From positions 124,001 through 188,000 of the forward strand of contig NZ_JAFEMB010000005.1 in the NCBI RefSeq assembly GCF_016892705.1: a stretch of DNA of 64,000 nucleotides. The letters run 5' to 3'. This DNA is from Microvirga pudoricolor. Lineage in GTDB: Bacteria; Pseudomonadota; Alphaproteobacteria; Rhizobiales; Beijerinckiaceae. The notes beneath the pieces are model-generated. The model saw only the letters and a program-made list of their open reading frames with translations. It was not told the origin of the DNA and made no database searches. The position numbers were made by a program, and so were the translations under genes. Position 1 is the stretch's first letter, and every line of letters begins with the position of its first letter. Below are positions 35,135 to 44,628 of this stretch, one piece after another.

Positions 35135-37252
35135 TCAGCCCGCCCGGAGCAGCTTGATCGCGGAATCCCGTTCGAACATGTAGAGCAGCGTGCGCAACGC
35201 TTCGCCACGCGTGCTCGTCAGCTCCGGGTCGCGGTCCACGATCAGCCGGGCGTCATCCCGGGCGGCCGCCAGGATATCGCCGTCCACCTCCAGCCGCGCG
35301 AGCTTGAAGCCGGGCAGGCCCGATTGGCGCGTTCCCAGAACCTCGCCCTCGCCCCGTAGGCGAAGGTCCTCCTCGGCAATGCGGAAGCCATCCTCGGTTT
35401 CCCGCATCATCTCCAGCCGGGCCTGAGCGGTCTGGCCGAGGGGACCCTTGAAAACGAGGAGGCAGGTGGAGGCCTCGGAACCGCGCCCGATCCGGCCTCT
35501 CAACTGGTGAAGCTGCGCCAGGCCGAATCGCTCCGCATGCTCGATCACCATGATGGTGGCGTTGGGCACGTCGACGCCCACCTCGATGACGGTGGTGGAG
35601 ACGAGGATCTTCGTCTCGCCGCGCACGAAGCGCTCCATGGCGGCGTCCTTGTCCCGGCCCGCCATCTTGCCGTGGACGAGGCCGACCTGATCGCCATAGA
35701 GGCCGCGCAGATGATCGTAGCGCTCCTCGGCGGCGGCGAGGTCCACGGTCTCGGATTCGCCGACGAGCGGACACACCCAATAGACCTGGGCGCCATTGGC
35801 GACGGACCGGCCGATGGCCGCCGCCACCTCTCCGAGGCGTTCGATGGAGATGAGCTTGGTGGAAATGGGCTTCCGGCCCGCCGGCTTCTCGTTCAGGATC
35901 GAGACGTCCATGTCGCCGAAATAGGTGAGGGCCAGGGTCCGGGGGATCGGCGTCGCCGTCATGACGAGAATATCCACGGCCTCGCCCTTGGCCCCGAGCG
36001 CCAGGCGCTGATGAACGCCGAACCGGTGCTGCTCGTCCACCACCGCGAGCCCCAGGTCGTGGAAGGCGACGCCCTCCTGGAACAGCGCATGCGTGCCGAC
36101 CGCGATCTGGATGCTGCCATCCGCGAGCCCGGCCAGGACGCGGCGGCGCTCGGCGCCTTTCTCGCGACCGGTCAGAAGCGCGATGGTCAGGCCGGCGCCC
36201 TCGGCAAGAGGAGTCAGCCGCTCATAATGCTGGCGGGCGAGGATCTCGGTGGGCGCCATCATGGCCGCCTGCCGCCCGGCCTCGATTGCGCTCACCATGG
36301 CGAGCAGGCCCACAACCGTCTTGCCCGCGCCCACATCCCCCTGGAGGAGACGCAGCATCCTCTTGTCCGCCACCATGTCGGACCGGATATCGTCCACGGC
36401 CTTGTCCTGTGAGGCCGTGAGCCCGAAGGGCAGGGCGGCCTTGAGCTTCGCCACCAGGTGTCCGTCGCCCGCATTGGCGCGGCCCGGCAGGCGGCGCATG
36501 CGGCTGCGGACCAACGCGAGGGCAAGCTGGGACGCCAGCAATTCGTCATAGGCCAGACGCTTGCGCGGCGGCGATTTGAGCAGCGCCTCCTCGGAGAGCG
36601 CGCTTGCCTTGTCGGGCCTGTGAAGCGCCTGCAGAGCGTCGTTGAAGGCCGGATAAGCGTTGCGTTCGAGCCAGGCCTTGTCCTGCCATTCGGACAGGGT
36701 CGGCACCCTCTCGAGAGCCGAGCCGATGAACTTGCCGACCATGCGCGACGTCAAGCCGTCGGTCAGGCCATAGACCGCTTCGACCGCCGGAAGGCTCGCG
36801 ATCCCGCGCTCGTCCAGGATGCGGTCGGGGTGAACCATCTGGCGCATCCCGTCCCAAAGCTCGATCTTACCCGAAATGTAGCGCTGCTCGCCCACCGGAA
36901 GCAGCTTTTCCAGGCGCGCTTTGTGACCGTTGAAGAAGATCAGCGACACGTCGCCGGTCCCGTCCTCCACCAGGATCCGGTAAGGCGCCCGGCGGCCCGG
37001 CGGGGGCGGTCGATGGGCCGCGACGGTGACGGAGAGCGTCACCGGCTCTCCCACGGGCGCATCCGCGATCGAGCCTTTCAGATCCCGCGAGATCCCGCCG
37101 CTCGGCAGGTGGAATAGCAGGTCCGCCACGCGCGCGGGCCGCCCCGGCTCGCCCAGCAGGCGGTCGAGCAGCGGAGCGATCTTGGGCCCGACGCCAGGAA
37201 GGGTGGCGGCGGGCGCGAACAGGGGATCGAGGAGCGAGGGACGCAGGGGCAT
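35135..37252 (-). CDS. recG: ATP-dependent DNA helicase RecG
   Basis: RecG remodels stalled replication forks and branched DNA. The ~705-residue protein has the N-terminal wedge/OB region (LPGVGPKIAPLLDRLLGEPGR; VTVAAHRPPPPGRRAPYRI), then superfamily 2 helicase motifs: GDVGAGKTVVGLLA (Walker A), DEQHRFG (motif II), TATPIPRTLALTYFGD, and QLRGRIGRGSEASTC (motif VI). ATG 37252 (MPLRPSLLDPLF) fits the family start better than the TTG at 37270. It converges with glmS (4-base gap) and diverges from sdhE. Confidence 0.96.
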   Translation of the reverse strand: MPLRPSLLDPLFAPAATLPGVGPKIAPLLDRLLGEPGRPARVADLLFHLPSGGISRDLKGSIADAPVGEPVTLSVTVAAHRPPPPGRRAPYRILVEDGTGDVSLIFFNGHKARLEKLLPVGEQRYISGKIELWDGMRQMVHPDRILDERGIASLPAVEAVYGLTDGLTSRMVGKFIGSALERVPTLSEWQDKAWLERNAYPAFNDALQALHRPDKASALSEEALLKSPPRKRLAYDELLASQLALALVRSRMRRLPGRANAGDGHLVAKLKAALPFGLTASQDKAVDDIRSDMVADKRMLRLLQGDVGAGKTVVGLLAMVSAIEAGRQAAMMAPTEILARQHYERLTPLAEGAGLTIALLTGREKGAERRRVLAGLADGSIQIAVGTHALFQEGVAFHDLGLAVVDEQHRFGVHQRLALGAKGEAVDILVMTATPIPRTLALTYFGDMDVSILNEKPAGRKPISTKLISIERLGEVAAAIGRSVANGAQVYWVCPLVGESETVDLAAAEERYDHLRGLYGDQVGLVHGKMAGRDKDAAMERFVRGETKILVSTTVIEVGVDVPNATIMVIEHAERFGLAQLHQLRGRIGRGSEASTCLLVFKGPLGQTAQARLEMMRETEDGFRIAEEDLRLRGEGEVLGTRQSGLPGFKLARLEVDGDILAAARDDARLIVDRDPELTSTRGEALRTLLYMFERDSAIKLLRAG

Positions 37253-37358
37253 GGGGGAGCGGGGTGGCAACTGGCAGGAAGGCGTTTATATAGCGGCCTT
37301 GTCCCCAATTCGCTAATGCGCGAGGAGGCGGACCCACCATTCCGACCGGAGCAGCCCC

Positions 37359-37655
37359 ATGAGCGGAACGACCCGCACCAGCGCCGACCTCGACGTCCGC
37401 CGCCGGCAGATCCTTTACCGTTCCTGGCACCGGGGCATGCGAGAGATGGATCTGATCATGGGCCGCTTCGCCGATGCCGAGATCGGCAACCTGACGGATG
37501 ACGAACTGGCGGATTTCGAGCAGTTGATCGAGGTCACGGACCGCGATCTCCTCGGGTGGATCACCGGCGAGATCGAGACACCCTCGAACTACGATACGCC
37601 GCTCTTCCGTCGCCTGAAGAGCTTCCACTCCCATACCTCTCCGATCCACACCTGA
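37359..37655 (+). CDS. sdhE: FAD assembly factor SdhE
   Basis: SdhE helps attach FAD covalently to succinate dehydrogenase. The 98-residue protein has the signature RGMREMDLIMGRF (RGxxE), followed by LTDDELADFEQLIEVTDRDLLGWI, the five-helix family core. The sdhE-mfd order is common in Rhizobiales. mfd begins 73 bases downstream in the same direction. Confidence 0.92.
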   Translation: MSGTTRTSADLDVRRRQILYRSWHRGMREMDLIMGRFADAEIGNLTDDELADFEQLIEVTDRDLLGWITGEIETPSNYDTPLFRRLKSFHSHTSPIHT

Positions 37656-37728
37656 GAAAAGCCTGGCCCGGCCTCCAACCCGCGCCGGGCCCGCGCGTTG
37701 TTCCTGACCGTTTGATTGATCCAAAGCC

Positions 37729-40700
37729 ATGAAATCCGCCCTGAACCGAGCCCTCGACGTCCTGAAGAAGGGCCAAAGCCTCACGCTGTCCAGCGTGCCG
37801 GACGGGTTCGACGCCCTCGTGGTGGGCGACCTGGCGCGGGGCCTGTCGGGGATCGTCGAGGGGGCGGCCGTTCTGGTTCACGTGTCCCGCGACGGCCAGC
37901 GCCAGCAGAACTTCATCAACGGCCTGAACTTCGTCGCCCCCGAGATTGAGGTGCTGACCTTCCCGGCCTGGGATTGCCAGCCTTACGACCGGGTCTCGCC
38001 CAACGCCGCCATCACGGCCCAGCGCATGACGACCCTGGCGCGACTGGCCCGCTCCAAGACCTCCGAGGACAAGCCGCGCATTCTGTCGACCACGGTCAAC
38101 GCCCTCGTGCAGCGGGTGCCACCCCGCGACAGGATCGCAGCCGAAACGTTCTCGGCGGCGCCCGGCAACGTGGTCGACACGACGCTTCTCATCAACTGGC
38201 TTGAAACCAACGGTTTCCTGCGCACCGGCACGGTCCGCGATCCGGGCGAATATGCCGTGCGCGGTGGCATCATCGACCTGTACCCGGCGGGTCTTCCGAA
38301 CCCGGTCCGGCTCGACTTCTTCGGCGACGCCCTGGAGTCGATCCGCGCCTTCGACCCGGAGACCCAGCGGACGGTGGGTACGCTGCGGTCCCTGGATCTC
38401 GTGCCCATGAGCGAGGTGCAGCTCACCACCGAAAGCATCAAGCGCTTCCGTCAGGCCTACGTGGCCCAGTTCGGCGCGCCCACCCGCGACGATCGGCTCT
38501 ACGAGACCATCAGCGAGGGGCGCCGGTATCCGGGCATGGAGCATTGGCTCCCCTTGTTTCACGACCACCTGGACACGCTCCTCGACTATGCGCCCGATGT
38601 GCCGGTGATCTTCGACGCGCTGGCGGACGATGCGGCGGGGGAGCGCCTGTCCCAGGTTCAGGACTATTACGACGCCAGGCGTTCGAATCTCGGCCAGAAT
38701 CAGTCCGGCGTCGCTCCCTATCGGCCTCTTCCCCCGGACATGCTCTATTTCAAGCCGGACGAATGGGCCGCGCGCACGGAAAAGCTTTCCCTTGCGCGCC
38801 TCACGCCCTTTTCGATGCCCGAATCCGGCGGACGCGTCGTGGTGGATTGCGAGGCCCGCCAAGGGCGCAACTTCATCGCCGAGCGGGCGGAGGAGGGGTC
38901 CAACGTCTTCGAGGCCGCAATCGCCCATATTCGCGCCCTTCAGAAGGACGGGCGGCGCGTCATGCTCGGGGCGTGGTCCGAGGGCTCCCGCGAGCGGCTC
39001 TGCCACGTTCTCCACGACCATGACCTGCGCCAAACCAAGCCGGTTTCCCGCATGGCCGACGCCCTAGCACTGCCGAAGAACGAGGTGCCGGTCGCGATCT
39101 GGAGCCTGGAATCCGGTTTCGAGGCGGGCGATCTCGCGGTCATCAGCGAGCAGGACATCCTGGGCGACCGGCTCGTTCGCCAGAAGCGCCGCTCCAAGCG
39201 CCCGCAGGACTTCCTCACGGAGGTCGCGGCGCTGACGCCGGGCGACCTCGTGGTGCACGTGGACCACGGCATCGGCCGGTTCGAAGGCCTGAAGACCATC
39301 GAGGCGGCGGGTGCGCCCCATGACTGCCTGGAACTGCACTATGCGGGCGGCGACCGGCTGTTCCTTCCGGTAGAGAATATCGAGCTTCTGACCCGCTACG
39401 GCTCCGAGGAGACCGAGGTCCAGCTCGACAGGCTCGGCGGCGGAGCTTGGCAGGCCCGCAAGGCCAAGATGAAGCAGCGCATCCGCGAGATGGCGGGTGA
39501 GCTCATGAAGATCGCCGCCGCTCGTGTGCTCAAGGATGCGCCGCGCCTCGTGCCTCCGGAGGGCATCTACGACGAGTTCGCGGCTCGTTTCCCGTACGAC
39601 GAGACCGAGGACCAGCAAAACGCCATCGACGCGGTGCTGGACGATCTCGGCACCGGCCGGCCGATGGACCGCCTCGTCTGCGGCGATGTCGGCTTCGGCA
39701 AGACCGAGGTGGCCCTGCGCGCCGCCTTCGTGACGGCCATGAGCGGCAGGCAGGTGGCCGTGGTGGTGCCCACGACCCTGCTGGCGCGCCAGCACTACCG
39801 CACCTTCGCCGAGCGCTTCCGCGGCCTGCCCCTGAACGTGGCCCAGGCCTCCCGCTTCGTGCCGTCGGGCGAGATGAAAAAGGTCAAGGAAGGTCTGACG
39901 GATGGGTCCGTGGATATCGTGGTCGGCACCCATGCGCTTCTCGCCAAGTCGATCCAGTTCAAGGATCTCGGCCTGATCATCATCGACGAGGAGCAGCATT
40001 TCGGCGTGGCCCACAAGGAGCGCCTGAAGAACCTGCGGGCCGAAGTCCACGTCCTGACCCTGTCGGCCACCCCGATCCCCCGCACCCTGCAGCTGGCGCT
40101 GACGGGCGTGCGTGAATTGTCGCTCATCACCACTCCTCCCGTGGACCGACTCGCGGTGCGCACCTTCGTGACGCCTTTCGACCCGCTGCTGATCCGGGAG
40201 GCGCTCCTGCGCGAGCGCTATCGCGGCGGCCAGGCCTTCTACGTGGTTCCACGTCTGGACGACCTCGCGGAGGTCAAGACCTTCCTGGACAAGGAAGTGC
40301 CGGAGGCCAAAGTGGCGGTCGCCCACGGCCAGATGGCGGCAGGCCAGCTCGAGGACGTGATGACGGCCTTCTACGAGGGCAAGTACGATATCCTGCTCTC
40401 CACCACCATCGTCGAATCCGGCCTCGATATCCCGACGGCTAACACTCTCATCGTGCACAGGGCCGACATGTTCGGCCTGTCCCAGCTCTACCAGCTCAGA
40501 GGCCGCGTCGGCCGCTCCAAGACCCGCGCCTATGCGCTCTTCACGGTCCCGGCCAACAAGCACCTGACGGTCCAGGCCGAGCGGCGCCTCAAGGTCCTGC
40601 AATCCCTCGACACCCTGGGCGCGGGCTTCCAGCTCGCTTCCCACGATCTGGACATCCGCGGCGCCGGCAACCTGCTCGGCGACGAGCAGTCCGGCCATAT

Positions 40701-41250
40701 CAAGGAGGTGGGCTACGAGCTCTACCAGCAGATGCTGGAGGAGGCGGTGGCCCAACTCAAGGCAGGCATCGAGGAGCCGACCGAGGAGCAGTGGTCGCCC
40801 ACCATCGCGGTCGGCGCGCCAGTCATGATTCCCGAGAGCTACATCTCAGACCTGCAACTGCGCCTTGGACTCTACCGCCGGCTCTCGACCCTGGAAACCG
40901 ATGGCGAGATCGACGCCTTCGGGGCCGAGCTGATCGACCGGTTCGGGCCCTTACCCTCGGAAGTTCAGCAGCTTCTCAAGATCATGGCGATCAAGGTCCT
41001 GTGCCGTCGCGCCAACGTGGACAAGGTGGACGCAGGTCCCAAGGGCATCATCGTGTCGTTCCGCGAGAACTCATTCGCCAACCCGAATGGCCTGATCGCC
41101 TACGTGACCGAGCAGGCGTCCTTCGCCAAGGTTCGGCCCGACATGAAGATCGTGTTCATCCGGGACATTGAGGAGCCGGACGAGCGCATCAAGGCCACGA
41201 CCACAATCCTGCGCAACCTCGCCCGCATCGCGGAGAAGAAGGCGGCCTGA
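37729..41250 (+). CDS. mfd: Transcription-repair coupling factor Mfd
   Basis: Mfd removes RNA polymerase stalled at DNA damage and recruits UvrA. The 1173 residues are the full family length: UvrB-like N-terminal module (WDCQPYDRVSPN, RDPGEYAVRGGIIDLYPAG), RNA-polymerase-interacting domain (GDLVVHVDHGIGRFEGL, DRLFLPVENIELLTRYG), helicase motor (GDVGFGKTEVALRAAF, DEEQHFGVAHKERLK, TLSATPIPRTLQLAL, QLRGRVGRSKTRAYA) and the C-terminal TRCF domain. A serine-hydrolase gene starts 3 bases after its stop. Confidence 0.97.
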   Translation: MKSALNRALDVLKKGQSLTLSSVPDGFDALVVGDLARGLSGIVEGAAVLVHVSRDGQRQQNFINGLNFVAPEIEVLTFPAWDCQPYDRVSPNAAITAQRMTTLARLARSKTSEDKPRILSTTVNALVQRVPPRDRIAAETFSAAPGNVVDTTLLINWLETNGFLRTGTVRDPGEYAVRGGIIDLYPAGLPNPVRLDFFGDALESIRAFDPETQRTVGTLRSLDLVPMSEVQLTTESIKRFRQAYVAQFGAPTRDDRLYETISEGRRYPGMEHWLPLFHDHLDTLLDYAPDVPVIFDALADDAAGERLSQVQDYYDARRSNLGQNQSGVAPYRPLPPDMLYFKPDEWAARTEKLSLARLTPFSMPESGGRVVVDCEARQGRNFIAERAEEGSNVFEAAIAHIRALQKDGRRVMLGAWSEGSRERLCHVLHDHDLRQTKPVSRMADALALPKNEVPVAIWSLESGFEAGDLAVISEQDILGDRLVRQKRRSKRPQDFLTEVAALTPGDLVVHVDHGIGRFEGLKTIEAAGAPHDCLELHYAGGDRLFLPVENIELLTRYGSEETEVQLDRLGGGAWQARKAKMKQRIREMAGELMKIAAARVLKDAPRLVPPEGIYDEFAARFPYDETEDQQNAIDAVLDDLGTGRPMDRLVCGDVGFGKTEVALRAAFVTAMSGRQVAVVVPTTLLARQHYRTFAERFRGLPLNVAQASRFVPSGEMKKVKEGLTDGSVDIVVGTHALLAKSIQFKDLGLIIIDEEQHFGVAHKERLKNLRAEVHVLTLSATPIPRTLQLALTGVRELSLITTPPVDRLAVRTFVTPFDPLLIREALLRERYRGGQAFYVVPRLDDLAEVKTFLDKEVPEAKVAVAHGQMAAGQLEDVMTAFYEGKYDILLSTTIVESGLDIPTANTLIVHRADMFGLSQLYQLRGRVGRSKTRAYALFTVPANKHLTVQAERRLKVLQSLDTLGAGFQLASHDLDIRGAGNLLGDEQSGHIKEVGYELYQQMLEEAVAQLKAGIEEPTEEQWSPTIAVGAPVMIPESYISDLQLRLGLYRRLSTLETDGEIDAFGAELIDRFGPLPSEVQQLLKIMAIKVLCRRANVDKVDAGPKGIIVSFRENSFANPNGLIAYVTEQASFAKVRPDMKIVFIRDIEEPDERIKATTTILRNLARIAEKKAA

Positions 41251-41253
41251 GTC

Positions 41254-42120
41254 ATGCGCGAAGCCTGGATCGTGCTGGAGCGCGGCGAAGTGGTTGCGGA
41301 GCGCGACGCCGATCTCGTCGTTCCGTGGTGGAGCTTCACGAAAACTGCCATCGCGGCTTTGGCGCTCGCCCTGGTCGAGGAAGGCCGCCTCTCCCTCGAC
41401 AATCTGTTGCCGGGGCACTCTTTCACCCTGCGCCAGCTCCTTCAGCACCGATCCGGACTGCCGGATTACGGTGGCCTTGCGGCTTATCACGACGCGGTTC
41501 TGCGCGATGGCGACCCCTGGACGCCGGAGGAATTGCTGGACCGCATCGATGCCCGGCGGCTTCGTTACGAGCCGGGTTTGGGCTGGGCCTACTCGAATGT
41601 GGGTTACTGGCACATACGGCGCCTCATCGAGATGGCAACTGACGAAAATCTCGATTGTGCATTGCAACAAAAATTGCTGAAGCCGATGGGACTCGCAGGC
41701 GTCGGACTGGCCGAGAGGCGGGCCGATCTGAGGTCGGTCGAGATGGGTGAGGTTCGAGGCTATCACCCCGGCTGGGTCTATCACGGGCTGGTCTGCGGGC
41801 CCCTCCGGGCGGCTGCGCGCCTCATGGACGGGTTGATGAGGGGCGGCTTTCTCTCTTCGCCAAGTCTCCGCGCCATGCTGGACGCCCATCGGCTCGGCGG
41901 ACCGATTCCAGGCCGCGATTGGGAAAGCTCGGGTTATGGGCTCGGTCTCATGATTGGGCGAACGAAGGGCGGGGTTGCGGTTCGTGGCCATACCGGCGGC
42001 GGTCCAGGCAGCACGGTTGCGGTCTACGACTCGTCGGAGACGGATCGTACGGCTGCGGTTTTCTCAACCAGTGTCGATGAAAATGCCTCGGAAAATAAGG
42101 CTTTGGCTCTTCTACGCTAG
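41254..42120 (+). CDS. Beta-lactamase-fold serine hydrolase
   Basis: This is a 288-residue protein of the class C beta-lactamase/D-peptidase superfamily. The nucleophile motif SFTK (S-x-x-K) is near residue 27, YSNVGY matches the Y-x-N motif near residue 112, and GHTGGGPG stands for the third motif. It has no signal peptide, so it probably acts in the cytoplasm as an esterase or peptidase; the substrate is unknown. It sits 3 bases after mfd and is likely cotranscribed. Its N-terminus is shorter than usual for the family, starting only ~25 residues before SFTK. Its stop shares CTAG with the opposite gene. Confidence 0.82.
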   Translation: MREAWIVLERGEVVAERDADLVVPWWSFTKTAIAALALALVEEGRLSLDNLLPGHSFTLRQLLQHRSGLPDYGGLAAYHDAVLRDGDPWTPEELLDRIDARRLRYEPGLGWAYSNVGYWHIRRLIEMATDENLDCALQQKLLKPMGLAGVGLAERRADLRSVEMGEVRGYHPGWVYHGLVCGPLRAAARLMDGLMRGGFLSSPSLRAMLDAHRLGGPIPGRDWESSGYGLGLMIGRTKGGVAVRGHTGGGPGSTVAVYDSSETDRTAAVFSTSVDENASENKALALLR

Positions 42121-42467
42121 GCTTCGGCCGCAACGAGGGCGCGGGCGCTGAGCTTGTTCTGCAGCACGAGGTTGGCCGCATTGCCGTATGCGCGGCTGAC
42201 AAGGATGACCGGAATGCGATTGCCGTCGAGGGTGGATTTCAGGCGCCGCGCCAGAGCGAGGAACCGGGTCCGCTCCTCGGAGGAACCGCGTCGCGGCATC
42301 TGCAGGACGACCGCGACGGGGCTCGGCATCAGGGCCAGGACGTCGTCCGTCGCCTCAAACGGCGTGGTGACGCTGGCGAAACCCATCTCCGCGAGTTCGG
42401 CCGATAGGGCGCTGTCCAAGGTACGATCACCATTGTCGACGACCAGAACCTTTTGCAGTCCGCTCAT
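42117..42467 (-). CDS. Degenerate receiver-domain protein
   Basis: This is a 116-residue protein beginning KVLVVDNGDRTLDSALSAEL, which reads as receiver strand 1 and helix 1 with only part of the acidic pocket. Strand 3 ends VVLQMPRRG where an active receiver would have VxDxxMP, so the phospho-acceptor aspartate is absent. The end (VILVSRAYGNAANLVLQN) keeps the Ser of strand 4 but no Lys-Pro. It probably is not phosphorylated. GGGGA before ATG 42467 decided the start; the open frame reaches 42551. It is tail-to-tail with the hydrolase gene. Confidence 0.6.
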   Translation of the reverse strand: MSGLQKVLVVDNGDRTLDSALSAELAEMGFASVTTPFEATDDVLALMPSPVAVVLQMPRRGSSEERTRFLALARRLKSTLDGNRIPVILVSRAYGNAANLVLQNKLSARALVAAEA

Positions 42468-42590
42468 ATCGGTGGTCCCCGGGTTTGCACCCTTCGCAGG
42501 TGCGAAAGGTAACCTATAACGATTTATAGGCGGCTTTGTTTCGGGATCCAACCGAATATGAGCTTGGCCCCACGCCGATAAAGGAGGGGG

Positions 42591-44426
42591 TCAGCGCGGT
42601 TCCCGCCACCAAAAGTCGATATTGGGGCCAAAGAGTGGTAGGGCTTCCGGCCGTCGCAGGTCAGCCGAGTAAGCCACCCACTGAGCCGGTATGTAGAACA
42701 GAGGGACCACGTAAAACCCCGACATCAGGACCCGGTCGAGGGCCCGGACCGATGCGACGAAATCCTCCCTGGAGGTGGCGCCCAGCAATGCGTCGATCAT
42801 GCGATCCGCCGCCGGCGAGGCGACACCCGCATAGTTGAAAGATCCATCTCGGCCGACATTGGCTGCGCCCCACCGATTGCGCTGCTCGTTGCCCGGCGAG
42901 GCCGAGGCAGGCCAGACCCATTGGATCATGTCGTAGTCGAAACGGGAGAGCCGCCGCCAGTACTGGACGTCGTCCACGAGCCGCACGCGGGCTCGGACAC
43001 CGATCCGGCTGAGCGTGCTCGCGAAATTCAGCGCGAGGCGTTCCTGTTGGCGGGAATTGACCAGCATCTCGAAGGAGAACGCCTCGCCCGTGCCTTTGCG
43101 CCGCAGCGCCCCACGGCCGATTTCCCAGCCGGCTTCTTTGAGCAGATCCAGCGCCTTGTGGGCGCTCTGCCGGTCCCGGCCCGAACCATCGCCGTCCGGC
43201 AGGGCCCACCGGCCTTCCAGGATCGTGGGGACGAGATCGCGAGAATAGGGCTCCAGAAGCTCTCTTTCACGGTCCGTCGGAGACTTCTCGTAGGCGGACA
43301 GGTCCGACGCGGCGAAGTAGCTGGTGCTGCGGTCCAGGAGGCCGAAATAGAGGTTCCGGTTGATCCAGTCGAAATCGAACATATAACCCAGGGCCTGTCG
43401 CACGCGCGGATCCTGGAAGATCTCTTTCCGGGTGTTGAACACGAAACCGTTCATGCCCTTCGGCAGGCGGTTGGTGAAGCTCTCCAGCTTGATGCGCCCC
43501 TGGCGAACGGCCGGAAAATCGTAGCCTGTCGACCAGCGCCCAGGTTCGCCCTCCGCGCGGAAATCATAAAGTCCCGCTTTAAAAGCCTCGAATAACGTGT
43601 TGGCGTCGCGATAGAAATCGTACCGGATCTCGGCAAAGTTGTAGAGGCCCTTGAGGACCGGCAGGTCCGCGCCCCAGAAGTCGGGCCTGCGCTCCAGCAC
43701 GATGCGCTCCCCAGGCCGGATCTCCTTGATGCGATAGGGGCCCGAGCCGATGGGAGGCGTGAAGGTCGTTCGGTCGAAGGTAGCCGGGTCGGTGGCGTGG
43801 GCAGGCAGGACGGGCATCAGCCCGATGATGAGAGGGAGTTCCCTGTCGTTCGCGCCGGTCAGATCGAACCGGATCCGGTGGGCCCCTTCCACGGTCACGG
43901 CCTTGACCAGGCCGAAGAGCGAGCGTTGGAGCGGCTTGCCGGATGTCTTGAGAAGCTCGAACGTGAACCTGACATCCTCGGAGGTGAGGGGCGTCCCGTC
44001 CGAGAAGCGGGCTCGCGGATCGAGGTTGAATGCCACGTAGCTCCGGTCCTCAGGCATCTCGACCGTCTGCGCAACTAGGCCGTAGAGCGTGAAGGGCTCG
44101 TCCTGCGAGCGCATCAGCAAGCTCTGCAAGACGTAGCGCGGCACGACGTCGGGAGCCACGCCGAGTACGATGAGCGGGTTGATGCTGTCGAAGGTCCCCT
44201 GGAGCGCAAGGGTGATTCGGCCACTTTTGGGGGCGTTCGGATTGACGTAGGGCAGATGGTCGAAGCCGGCGGGGAGGGCAGGCTCGCCGTGCATCGCGAT
44301 ACCATGCCGCGCCCCAGCGCCCGGCACATCCTGGGCCGAGACCCCTGACACCAGGAGCCAAGCGCCCAGAATCGCCTGGAGCGGGCGCCTGAAAAGCCTC
44401 CACATCGGCTGGTTCCCCGGTTTCAT
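42591..44426 (-). CDS. ABC transporter substrate-binding protein, family 5 (YejA-like)
   Basis: This is a periplasmic binding protein of ~611 residues with an N-terminal signal (PLQAILGAWLLVSGVSAQ, cleaved near AQD). HGIAMHGEPALPAGFDHLPYVNPNAPK and GTFDSINPLIV are the opening of the YejA group, which binds oligopeptides or microcin C-like compounds; RFSDGTPLTSEDVRFTFE is the family 5 signature. No permease or ATPase genes lie beside it, unlike the yejABEF operon of other bacteria. ATG 44426 follows AGGGGACAGG. Confidence 0.88.
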   Translation of the reverse strand: MKPGNQPMWRLFRRPLQAILGAWLLVSGVSAQDVPGAGARHGIAMHGEPALPAGFDHLPYVNPNAPKSGRITLALQGTFDSINPLIVLGVAPDVVPRYVLQSLLMRSQDEPFTLYGLVAQTVEMPEDRSYVAFNLDPRARFSDGTPLTSEDVRFTFELLKTSGKPLQRSLFGLVKAVTVEGAHRIRFDLTGANDRELPLIIGLMPVLPAHATDPATFDRTTFTPPIGSGPYRIKEIRPGERIVLERRPDFWGADLPVLKGLYNFAEIRYDFYRDANTLFEAFKAGLYDFRAEGEPGRWSTGYDFPAVRQGRIKLESFTNRLPKGMNGFVFNTRKEIFQDPRVRQALGYMFDFDWINRNLYFGLLDRSTSYFAASDLSAYEKSPTDRERELLEPYSRDLVPTILEGRWALPDGDGSGRDRQSAHKALDLLKEAGWEIGRGALRRKGTGEAFSFEMLVNSRQQERLALNFASTLSRIGVRARVRLVDDVQYWRRLSRFDYDMIQWVWPASASPGNEQRNRWGAANVGRDGSFNYAGVASPAADRMIDALLGATSREDFVASVRALDRVLMSGFYVVPLFYIPAQWVAYSADLRRPEALPLFGPNIDFWWREPR

Positions 44427-44628
44427 CCTGTCCCCTGAGGCTAGCATGGATAAAGTCTCGCTTGAGACTGGAAACCTGTAGCGCGAAAGGTTAAAGGAGC
44501 CCTGCACGTCATTCCTTCGCCTTAATCGGCGGGGATGCACTCAACTGATTGAAGGCCCCCGCACCATTGGGCAACACGGCTCACCGATGCAGGGGGCCGG
44601 CCTTCCGATTGAAGAGGAACAACGAGAC

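Noticed and set aside
39064..40755. Antisense open frame of 563 codons inside mfd
   Set aside because: mfd on the other strand is a full-length clear match; the antisense product is His/Arg-rich with no domain.
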